In this document: positions 28,919-35,606 of the stretch, in pieces
How positions within the stretch are numbered: position 1 is the stretch's first letter
How the letters are laid out: every line of letters begins with the position of its first letter
Source of the DNA: CAZPNX01 sp964588285
GTDB lineage: Bacteria; Edwardsbacteria; AC1; EtOH8
NCBI GenBank assembly: GCA_964588285.1
Contig: CAZPNX010000018.1
Location: 1 to 48,475 of the forward strand
Length of the DNA stretch: 48,475 bases
Reading direction: 5' to 3'
Program-made: the position numbers and the translations under genes
Notes under the pieces: model-generated
The model's input: the letters and a program-made list of their open reading frames with translations, nothing else
Told to the model about the DNA's origin: nothing
Databases searched by the model: none

Positions 28919-29305
28919 ATGAGGAATCTGGTAAAGCTCTTCAAGGCCCTGGGGGACCAAAACCGCATCCGCATCCTCAAGATGCTCCAGGACAAGCCCA
29001 TGAGCGTCGGCGAGCTGACCTCGGTGCTGGGCATCTCCCAGCCCGGCGTCTCCCGACACCTGCGCCAGCTGGCCGAGGCCGGGCTGGTGGAAGCCAGGCG
29101 TCAGAATTTATGGGTCACCTACCGCTTGACCCGATCTTCTCCGAATCAGTATGTTCCCACTCTGCTCCGCCACATCGAACGCTGGGCCAACCAGGATATT
29201 GTGATAAGCCGCGACCATACCCGAATGGGCCGGGTAGGCCGGCGGCGGCTGGGCCGCCGGATCGGCCGCGGCCGGCGCCGAACAGTCAGTTCCGGCATGG
29301 CTTGA
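28919..29305 (+). CDS. ArsR-family winged-helix regulator
   Basis: The 128-residue protein has a winged helix-turn-helix: LFKALGDQNRIRILKMLQ, then SVGELTSVLGISQPGVSRHLRQLAEAGLVEARRQNLWVTYRL, the signature ArsR order. The ELCVC metal site of ArsR/SmtB is replaced by ELTSV and there are no Cys residues, so it does not sense metal through the classic site. The last 25 residues are an unusual Arg/Gly-rich basic tail. It reads toward, and lies 53 bp ahead of, the dehydrogenase gene, making it a candidate regulator of the metabolic block at 29359-34826. Confidence 0.85.
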   Translation: MRNLVKLFKALGDQNRIRILKMLQDKPMSVGELTSVLGISQPGVSRHLRQLAEAGLVEARRQNLWVTYRLTRSSPNQYVPTLLRHIERWANQDIVISRDHTRMGRVGRRRLGRRIGRGRRRTVSSGMA

Positions 29306-29331
29306 CTTTGCCAAAACAATTCCGGTAAAAT
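29302..29331 (+). promoter_or_regulatory. Candidate promoter of the dehydrogenase gene
   Basis: TTGACT (29302-29307), 18 bp, TAAAAT (29326-29331). The -35 box lies on the last codons of the ArsR gene. A good AAAGGAG (29346-29352) precedes ATG 29359. Confidence 0.4.
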
Positions 29332-29358
29332 ATAAATTCAAATTTAAAGGAGCCCCAC

Positions 29359-30477
29359 ATGGCCAAGTACAAGATCGCCTGGCTGCCGGGCGACGGCATC
29401 GGCAAGGAGGTAATGGAGGCCGCCAAGATCGTGCTGGACGCGCTGAAATTCGACGCCGAGTACCTCCACGGCGACATCGGCTGGGAGTTTTGGCGCCAGG
29501 AGGGCGACGCCTTCCCCCAGCGGACCATCGACCTGTTGGGCAAGGTCAACGCCGCCATGTTCGGCGCCATCACCTCCAAGCCGGTCAAGGCCGCCGAGAA
29601 GGAGCTGGTGCCTGAGCTGCAGGGCAAGGGCCTGGTCTACCGATCCCCCATCGTCCGCATGCGCCAGCTGTTTGACCTCTACATCTGTCTCCGCCCCTGC
29701 AAAGCTTATCCCGGCAACCCCATTAACTACAAGGAGGGCATCGATCTGGTGGTGTTCCGGGAAAACACTGAGGACCTATATTCGGGTGTGGAGTTCAATC
29801 CGGTGCCCCAGGAGGTGCGCGACTGTCTGCTTAAAAACGCCAAGGGCTTCTCGGCCTTCAAGGACGTGCCGCTGGACCAGTATGCCATCACATGCAAGAT
29901 AAACACCCGCCAGGGTTCGGAGCGCATCATCCGGGCGGCCTTCGAGTACGCCAAGAAGCACGGTTATCCTAAGGTGACGGTGATCCACAAGGCCAACGTG
30001 GTGCGGGCCACCGAGGGCCTGTTCCTGGACATCGGCAAGGAGGTGGCCAAGGACTACCCCGAGATCCAGATGGACGATGCCAACATCGACGCCATCTGCA
30101 TGTGGCTTTTAAAGAACCCCAAGAACTACTCGGTGCTGGTGGCCACCAATATGTTCGGCGACATCGTCTCCGACCTCTGCGCCCAGATGGTGGGCGGGCT
30201 GGGCTTCGGCTGCTCGGGCAACATCGGCGACAAACTGGCGGTGTTCGAGCCCACCCACGGCTCGGCCCCCAAATACGCCGGCATGTACAAAACCAACCCC
30301 ATCGCCACCATCCTGGCCGCCAAGATGATGCTGGACTGGCTGGGCGAGAAGGAGATGGGCGCCAAGGTGGAGAAGGCGGTGGCCGCGGTCATCGCCGAAG
30401 GCAAGGCCCGCACCTACGACATGGGCGGCGACACCAAGACCCTGGAGATGGGCGAGGCGGTGGCCAAGAAGCTGTAA
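29359..30477 (+). CDS. Isocitrate/isopropylmalate-family decarboxylating dehydrogenase
   Basis: The 372-residue protein is of the beta-decarboxylating dehydrogenase family: LPGDGIGKEV at the N-terminus, VVFRENTEDLYSGVEF, the Lys of VIHKANVVRATEGLF, the metal Asp cluster in NMFGDIVSDL, and GSAPKYAG near the nucleotide site. RENTEDxY is the form of isocitrate or homoisocitrate enzymes, not of LeuB (RELTGG). The substrate helix reads SPIVRMRQLFDLYICLRP. The Ser of the isocitrate SxN motif is kept, Asn is Ile, and an extra Arg and a Cys appear where others have Thr/Leu and Asn. So the substrate is a 2-hydroxy-3-carboxy acid, but which one is open. Promoter and strong SD of its own. Confidence 0.82.
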   Translation: MAKYKIAWLPGDGIGKEVMEAAKIVLDALKFDAEYLHGDIGWEFWRQEGDAFPQRTIDLLGKVNAAMFGAITSKPVKAAEKELVPELQGKGLVYRSPIVRMRQLFDLYICLRPCKAYPGNPINYKEGIDLVVFRENTEDLYSGVEFNPVPQEVRDCLLKNAKGFSAFKDVPLDQYAITCKINTRQGSERIIRAAFEYAKKHGYPKVTVIHKANVVRATEGLFLDIGKEVAKDYPEIQMDDANIDAICMWLLKNPKNYSVLVATNMFGDIVSDLCAQMVGGLGFGCSGNIGDKLAVFEPTHGSAPKYAGMYKTNPIATILAAKMMLDWLGEKEMGAKVEKAVAAVIAEGKARTYDMGGDTKTLEMGEAVAKKL

Positions 30478-30496
30478 TCAGTTGATCCGATAACCT

Positions 30497-30576
30497 GTCA
30501 TTCCCGTGTAAACTGGAATCCAGTGCTTGTAAAATGATGCCCGTTCCCTCTGGATTCCCGCGTGCGCGGGAATGAC
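30497..30576. repeat. Dispersed inverted repeat between dehydrogenase and fused lyase genes
   Basis: GTCATTCCCG...GGAATCCAG (30497-30523) faces CTGGATTCCCG...GGGAATGAC (30550-30576) across 26 bp. The second arm contains the palindrome TTCCCGCG-TG-CGCGGGAA. Together they form an 80-bp fold-back of a type very common in bacterial intergenic regions. A third, degenerate copy is at 9282-9308. Confidence 0.75.
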
Positions 30577-30609
30577 AATCCGTTATTAAGTAAATCAAGC
30601 TATCAAGAT

Positions 30610-32715
30610 ATGCCCGACATCATCATCCACGAGGTGGGCCTGCGCGACGGATTCCAGATAGAGAGGAAGACCGTCCCCACCGACCAGAAGATCCGCTGGA
30701 TCGACGCCCTGATGGCCAGCGGCGTCGACATCGTCCAGATCGGCTCCTTCGTCCACAAGGAGAAGGTGCCCCAGATGGCCGACACCGACGACCTGTTCGC
30801 CCACTACGCCAAGAACGGCAAGGCCAACCCCAAGACCGTTCTTTCAGGTTTGGTGCTCAACGAGAAGGGATTCGAGCGCGGAATGGCCTGCGGCGTCGAG
30901 ATGTTCTGCATGGGAGTCTCGGCCTCCGAGACCCACAGCCAGAAGAACACCGGCATGAGCCCGGAGCGGGCCATGGGCCAGATACTATCCATGGCTAAAA
31001 AGGCCCAGGAGGCCGGCAAGCGTGTCCAGGCCTCGGTGCAGTCGGCCTTCGGCTGCGGCTTCGACGGACCGATCCCCGAGGACAAGGTGCTGGCCATGGT
31101 GAAGAAATACCTTGAGGCCGGCATAAAAAACATCAGCCTGGCCGACACTGCCGGCCACGCCACCCCGGACCAGGTGGCCCGGCTCTTCGGCGCTATCAGG
31201 AAGCTCGATCCCACGGTGGAAATGGCCTGCCATTTCCACAACACCTATGGCTTGGGCATGGCCAATATCTACGCGGCCATGACCGCCGGCGTGAAGTATA
31301 TCGAGACCGCCTTCGGCGGCCTGGGCGGCTGCCCCTTCACCAAGGTGGCCTCGGGCAATGTGGCTACCGAGGATTTCGTCCACGCCCTGCAGCGGGAGGG
31401 AAAACGCACCGATGTCGACCTTTTCCGGCTGCTGGACATCGCCGGCGAGGTTCAAACCTTCCTGGGCCGGGAGCTGCCGGGCTCCATACTAAAATCGGGT
31501 CCGTTAATCAAACCGAAAGCGAAAAAGATGCTGCAGGGAATCAGAGTCCTGGACATGACCAACGTCCTGTCCGGCCCCTTCTCCACCATGCACCTGGCCC
31601 TGCTGGGCGCCGAGGTCATCAAGATCGAAAACCCGGAGGGCGGCGACCTGGCCCGCAAGCTTGGGGCCGTTCCGGCCTTGAATCAAAAGCTGATGGGCAC
31701 CAGTTTTCTGGCCCAAAACGCCAACAAGAAATCCATCACGCTTAACTTGAAGGCCGAGGAGGCCAAGGAGATCTTCCGCAAGCTTTTGAAGACCGCGGAC
31801 GTGTTGGTGGAAAATTTCCGGCCCGGCGTCATGGACCGTCTGGGCTTCTCCTATGCCGAGATCAGGAAGATCAATCCCAAGATCATCTATTGCGCCATCT
31901 CCGGCTTCGGCCAGACCGGACCCGACGCCTTCAAGCCGGCCTACGACCAGATCATCCAGGGCCTGTCAGGGGTCATGGACGTCAACGGCGACGAGCGCCT
32001 GCACCCGCTGCGGGCCGGGTTCCCGGTGTGCGACACTGTCGGGGGCTTGAACGCCGCCTTCGCCGTCATGGCCGCCCTCTACTATCGGGAGAAGACCGGC
32101 GAGGGCCAGTTCATCGACATCGCACTGCTGGACTCCATCATGCCGTTGATGGGCTGGGTGGCGGCCAATCTTTTGATCGGGGGGCAGCAGCCGGTGCCCA
32201 TGGGCAACGACAACTTCACCGCCGCCCCCTCGGGAACCTTCGTCACCCAGGACGGCTACATCAACATCGCCGCCAACCAGCAGAAGCAATGGGAGGACCT
32301 GGCCAACGTGCTGGGCGTTCCCGAGCTCTTGACCGACCCCAGGTTCCAGGAGCGCGACACCCGCAAGAAGAACCGCAAACTTCTGACACCGCTGTTAGAG
32401 GAAAAGCTCAAGCAGAAACCCACCGAGCACTGGGTGGAGGTGCTCAACGCCAAGGGCATACCCTCTGGCGACATCTACAGCCTGGAGAAGGCGCTGAACG
32501 CCGAACAGGTAAAATACCGCAAGACCATCGAGAGCATCAAGGATCCGGAGCTGGGCGAGCTCAAGCTGTTCAACCTGTCGGCCAAGTTCTCGGCCACGCC
32601 CGCCACCATCGACGCCCCGCCGCCTACGCTGGGCCAGCACCAGGAGGAGATACTAGGCCCGCTGGGATATACCAAAGAAGATTTGAAGTCGCTCAAGGAG
32701 AAGCTGGCGATCTGA
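30610..32715 (+). CDS. HMG-CoA-lyase-type enzyme fused to class III (CaiB/BaiF) CoA-transferase
   Basis: The protein is 701 residues. Residues 1-305 are a DRE-TIM lyase of the HMG-CoA/citramalyl-CoA lyase type: VGLRDGFQ (R12, D13), SFVHKEKVPQMAD, HFHN (H208, H210, N211), GLGGCPFTKVASGNVATED (C241). The HMG-CoA lyase Glu72 position (IEVTSFV) is Gln43 here. Residues about 308-701 are a CaiB/BaiF CoA-transferase: RVLDMTNVLSGPFSTMHLALLGAEVIKIE, VENFRPGVM, SGFGQTGP, catalytic Asp in FIDIALLDS (D508), end LGQHQEEILGPLGY. Start ATG 30610; an in-frame upstream GTG lies in the repeat. Likely cleaves or forms a 3-hydroxyacyl-CoA and swaps CoA between acids, as the separate Chloroflexus (R)-citramalyl-CoA lyase and CoA-transferase do. 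Confidence 0.85.
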   Translation: MPDIIIHEVGLRDGFQIERKTVPTDQKIRWIDALMASGVDIVQIGSFVHKEKVPQMADTDDLFAHYAKNGKANPKTVLSGLVLNEKGFERGMACGVEMFCMGVSASETHSQKNTGMSPERAMGQILSMAKKAQEAGKRVQASVQSAFGCGFDGPIPEDKVLAMVKKYLEAGIKNISLADTAGHATPDQVARLFGAIRKLDPTVEMACHFHNTYGLGMANIYAAMTAGVKYIETAFGGLGGCPFTKVASGNVATEDFVHALQREGKRTDVDLFRLLDIAGEVQTFLGRELPGSILKSGPLIKPKAKKMLQGIRVLDMTNVLSGPFSTMHLALLGAEVIKIENPEGGDLARKLGAVPALNQKLMGTSFLAQNANKKSITLNLKAEEAKEIFRKLLKTADVLVENFRPGVMDRLGFSYAEIRKINPKIIYCAISGFGQTGPDAFKPAYDQIIQGLSGVMDVNGDERLHPLRAGFPVCDTVGGLNAAFAVMAALYYREKTGEGQFIDIALLDSIMPLMGWVAANLLIGGQQPVPMGNDNFTAAPSGTFVTQDGYINIAANQQKQWEDLANVLGVPELLTDPRFQERDTRKKNRKLLTPLLEEKLKQKPTEHWVEVLNAKGIPSGDIYSLEKALNAEQVKYRKTIESIKDPELGELKLFNLSAKFSATPATIDAPPPTLGQHQEEILGPLGYTKEDLKSLKEKLAI

Positions 32716-32898
32716 ACTTTTCGTCACAGTGGCGCGGGAGCACAGAGAATATATACTTTTCATTTATCGCATGCCTCGTGTCATTCTCGGACCATTCCCC
32801 GACTACTTCGAGGCCCTTATTTTATCGGGATTTTAGGATAGAGGGAATCCTACAAATTCGAAATCTGATAAACCCCACATTCAATCAGGAGGAATCCT

Positions 32899-34329
32899 AT
32901 GGGAATGACAATGGTCCAGAAGATCCTGGCTCGGGCTGCGGGGCTGCCGTCGGTCAAGGTCGGCGAGGTGGTTGAGCCCAGGGTCGACCTGGCGATGTCC
33001 CACGAGAACGGGGCGCTGGTCATCAACCAGTTCAAGGAGATCTACCAAGGGACGGACCTGGAGGCCAAGGTCTGGGACCCGTCGAAGATCGCCATCATCT
33101 TCGACCATCGGGTTCCGGCCGAGAGCTCCAAGACGGCCACCAACCAGAAGAAGATCCGCGAGTTCGTGGCCGCCCAGGGCATCACCAAGTTCCACGACAT
33201 CCGCGGCGACGAGGGAGGCATCTGCCACCAGATCCTGCCCGAAAGCGGCTATGACCTGCCGGGCCAGGTGATCGTCGGCACCGACAGCCACACCACGTCT
33301 CACGGCGCGCTGGGCGCCTTCTCCTTCGGCATCGGGGCCACCGAGATGGCCTCGGTCTGGGCGCTGGGCCGGGTGCTCAACGTCGAGGTGCCGGCCACCA
33401 TCAAGGTGGTGGTCAACGGTGCCCTGCCCAAGTACGTCGAGCCCAAGGACATCATCCTGCATTTGATCGGCAAGCTGACGGCCGAGGGCGCCAACTACAA
33501 GGTCATCGAGTTCCACGGCGAGACCATCAGGAAGATGTCCACCTCGGGTCGGCTGGTGCTGTGCAACATGACGGTCGAAGCCGGCGCCACCTCGGGCATC
33601 GTGCCGCCGGACAAGGAGACGGTGCGCTACCTCAAGCAGGAAGCCGGCGTGAAGAACATCCCCGAGCTGTTCGGCCCGGACCCGGACGCCCAGTACGAAC
33701 AGGTGATCGAGATCGACGCCTCGAAGCTGGAGCCGCAGATCGCCTTCCCCCACACCGTGGACAACGTCAAGCCGGTAGTCGCAGCCAAGGGCATCAAGAT
33801 CCAGCAGATAGTCATCGGCTCGTGCACCAACGGCCGGCTGGATGACCTGGCGATCGCCGCTGGTATTTTGAAGGGAAAGAAAGTCGCCCGCGGCGTGCGG
33901 ATGTTGGTATTTCCCGCCTCCTGGTGCATCTATCACCAGGCGCTTAAATCCGGTTATATCGATACCCTGGTCAAAGCCGGAGCGGTGGTGATGAACCCAG
34001 GATGCGGCCCCTGCCTGGGCGTGCATCAGGGCGCCCTGGCCGACGGCGACAAGGCCCTGGCCACCACCAACCGGAATTTCAAGGGACGAATGGGCAACCC
34101 CAATGCCGAGGTTTATCTGAGCTCGTCGGCCACCGCGGCCGCCTCGGCCGTCACCGGCGAAATCACCGACCCCAGGACTATCGCTGTCACCCTGAGCTTG
34201 TCGAAGGGTGCAGCGAAACAAAAGTCCGGGCGCAGCAAGACCAGGGGCAAGAAGAAGAGAACCTCCTCCGTCAAACGTTCTACGTCAAACGTTAAACGTT
34301 CAACGGCAAGGAAGAGAGGGAGGAAATAG
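32899..34329 (+). CDS. LeuC/homoaconitase-type hydro-lyase large subunit
   Basis: The 476-residue aconitase-superfamily protein has the [4Fe-4S] Cys residues C309 (GSCTNGR), C369 and C372 (NPGCGPCLG) and GTDSHTTSHGALGAFSFG. Isolated large subunits of this type are about 420 residues; the extra 50 or so form a Lys/Arg/Ser-rich tail after ITDPRTI. That tail is encoded partly by a palindromic repeat (34189-34210, giving LSLSKG) and partly by a repeated ACGTCAAACGTTAAACGT text, so it is probably acquired junk rather than a domain. Strong AGGAGG (32887) precedes ATG 32899. It works with the small subunit just downstream (2-bp gap), dehydrating and rehydrating a malate-like acid. Confidence 0.85.
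   Translation: MGMTMVQKILARAAGLPSVKVGEVVEPRVDLAMSHENGALVINQFKEIYQGTDLEAKVWDPSKIAIIFDHRVPAESSKTATNQKKIREFVAAQGITKFHDIRGDEGGICHQILPESGYDLPGQVIVGTDSHTTSHGALGAFSFGIGATEMASVWALGRVLNVEVPATIKVVVNGALPKYVEPKDIILHLIGKLTAEGANYKVIEFHGETIRKMSTSGRLVLCNMTVEAGATSGIVPPDKETVRYLKQEAGVKNIPELFGPDPDAQYEQVIEIDASKLEPQIAFPHTVDNVKPVVAAKGIKIQQIVIGSCTNGRLDDLAIAAGILKGKKVARGVRMLVFPASWCIYHQALKSGYIDTLVKAGAVVMNPGCGPCLGVHQGALADGDKALATTNRNFKGRMGNPNAEVYLSSSATAAASAVTGEITDPRTIAVTLSLSKGAAKQKSGRSKTRGKKKRTSSVKRSTSNVKRSTARKRGRK
34189..34210. repeat. Dispersed palindromic repeat inside the leuC-like 3' end
   Basis: CACCCT (34189-34194) and AGGGTG (34205-34210) bracket GAGCTTGTCGA. This is the CCTGAGC...GTCGAAGG repeat class widespread in bacterial genomes. 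It is read in frame as LSLSKG and marks the switch from conserved protein to basic tail. The stretch 34270-34308 adds ACGTC/ACGTT-type repeats. Confidence 0.65.
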
Positions 34330-34331
34330 CC

Positions 34332-34826
34332 ATGGCAAAGGTCGTTTTGAAACTGGGTGACGACATCTCCACCGACATCATCTATCCAGGCCGCTACATG
34401 GCCACCGTGCTTCCCACCGAGACGCCGCAGTTCGCCTTTATGGACAACGCCGAGTTCAACAAGAGGCTGAAGAACAAGGAGATCGAGCCCGGCAGCTGGA
34501 TTGTGGCCGGCAAGAACTTCGGCTGCGGCTCCTCGCGGGAGCAGGCCGCCTCCTGCCTCACCGGCTGGGGCCTCAAGGTGATTGCCAAAAATTTCGCCCG
34601 CATTTTCCTGCAGAATTCGATCAACGTCGGGCTGTATATGGTAATCTGTCCCAACATCGAAGCCGATGAGGGGGACGAGATAGAATTGTCGGGCAGTGTC
34701 GTCAAGAACCTAACAAAGGGAAAAGAATATCCCACCGTGCCCCTGCCCAAGGCCCGGCAGGCCATCATCGACGCCGGAGGGTTGATACCCTACACCCGGA
34801 AACTGGTGCTGACGGAAAAAAGATAA
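34332..34826 (+). CDS. LeuD/homoaconitase-type hydro-lyase small subunit
   Basis: The 164-residue swivel-domain subunit starts with GDDISTDIIYPGRYM and carries the family mark GKNFGCGSSREQAA, then IAKNFARIFLQNSINVG. The length fits the 160-170-residue archaeal/bacterial small subunits. The loop after YPGR that sets substrate in this family reads YMAT. In my recollection IPM isomerases carry YLRT and homoaconitases YLVY, so this loop is neither and does not settle the substrate. It follows the large subunit by 2 bp and forms the (large-small) heterodimer. A weak terminator follows. Confidence 0.85.
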   Translation: MAKVVLKLGDDISTDIIYPGRYMATVLPTETPQFAFMDNAEFNKRLKNKEIEPGSWIVAGKNFGCGSSREQAASCLTGWGLKVIAKNFARIFLQNSINVGLYMVICPNIEADEGDEIELSGSVVKNLTKGKEYPTVPLPKARQAIIDAGGLIPYTRKLVLTEKR

Positions 34827-34836
34827 TTTTTCAGTG

Positions 34837-34862
34837 CCCCCCTCTCGATTCCGGGAGGGGGG
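34837..34862 (+). terminator. Probable terminator after the small subunit
   Basis: C6TC (34837-34844) pairs with GAG6 (34855-34862) in an 8-bp stem, followed by a weak T-rich run TTCCTGTTT. Confidence 0.5.
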
Positions 34863-34882
34863 TTCCTGTTTATGCAGGCGAG

Positions 34883-35518
34883 ATGATTGGGTTGTTGGCA
34901 GAGGGCCTGTTGCTAGGCCTGGCCGTGGGCATCAGCTGCCTGGCCACCTGCGCCCCGATATACGCTCCGCTGCTGGCGCTAAGAAAAAGTAGCTGGCCGT
35001 CCGGCCTTTGGGCCATTCTGGTGCTTTCCGCCGGCCGTTTTGTTTCCTATGCTGCCTTCGGGATCGCGGCCGGCCAGGCCGGCTCTCTGCTGTCCGACCA
35101 GGCTCTGTTCCGGCATGTACTGGTCGTCGCCTCCTACGCGACGTTCTCGATATACCTCCTGTTTACCGCTTTCGTCCATCTGCGCCGGGAGCGCGATTCC
35201 TGCGCCTTTCGCCGCCTCTCGCTCTTGGCCGGCAGCCCTTTCCTGGTGGGACTGCTCACTGGAGTCTCCCCCTGTCCGGCCTTCCTGCTGGCCCTGGCCC
35301 GCGGCCTCGAGGCCGGAGGGGCTCTGGGCGGATTCCTGTTGTTTTTGGGATTTTTTACCGGCACCACTCTTTACCTGCTGCCCATGGCCGCTATCTCCCT
35401 GCTGACCAAACTGCGATGGTTCCGGCTGGCCGCCATGGCGGCATCGTTTATAGCGGCCGCTTGGTATCTTTGGCGGTCCGGAATGATGGCATACTATCTG
35501 ATATCAGTTTATCGGTGA
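34883..35518 (+). CDS. DsbD/CcdA- or SafE-like six-helix membrane protein
   Basis: The 211-residue protein has six predicted helices in two similar halves. Pro-Cys motifs close the first helix of each half (ISCLATCAPIYAPLL and VSPCPAFLLAL), matching the DsbD_2/TauE-SafE-like family of thiol or sulfur carriers. The paired Cys could shuttle reducing power across the inner membrane, or the protein may only be structurally related. It is independent of the block upstream, since a probable terminator separates them. ATG 34883 gives the first helix directly. Substrate unknown. Confidence 0.68.
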   Translation: MIGLLAEGLLLGLAVGISCLATCAPIYAPLLALRKSSWPSGLWAILVLSAGRFVSYAAFGIAAGQAGSLLSDQALFRHVLVVASYATFSIYLLFTAFVHLRRERDSCAFRRLSLLAGSPFLVGLLTGVSPCPAFLLALARGLEAGGALGGFLLFLGFFTGTTLYLLPMAAISLLTKLRWFRLAAMAASFIAAAWYLWRSGMMAYYLISVYR

Positions 35519-35534
35519 TCCGTCTGAAATCACC

Positions 35535-35563
35535 AAGCCCCGGCCTGACAGCCGGGGCTTTTT
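35535..35563 (+). terminator. Rho-independent terminator
   Basis: AAGCCCCGGC (35535-35544) pairs with GCCGGGGCTT (35551-35560), with a 6-nt loop, then TTTCT. It ends the DsbD-like gene and faces the convergent M23 gene. Confidence 0.85.
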
Positions 35564-35606
35564 CTAAAGATTTTATTTTGACGCCCTCCGCGGTTATAAA
35601 AAATGG

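Noticed and set aside
30562..30609. Upstream GTG start of the lyase/transferase fusion
   Set aside because: It falls inside the dispersed repeat, and the family begins at MPDIIIHEVGLRDG.
32881..34221. 446-codon open frame opposite the LeuC-like gene
   Set aside because: Antisense shadow of a well-recognised gene; Gly/His/Asp-rich composition typical of GC-rich shadows and no motif.
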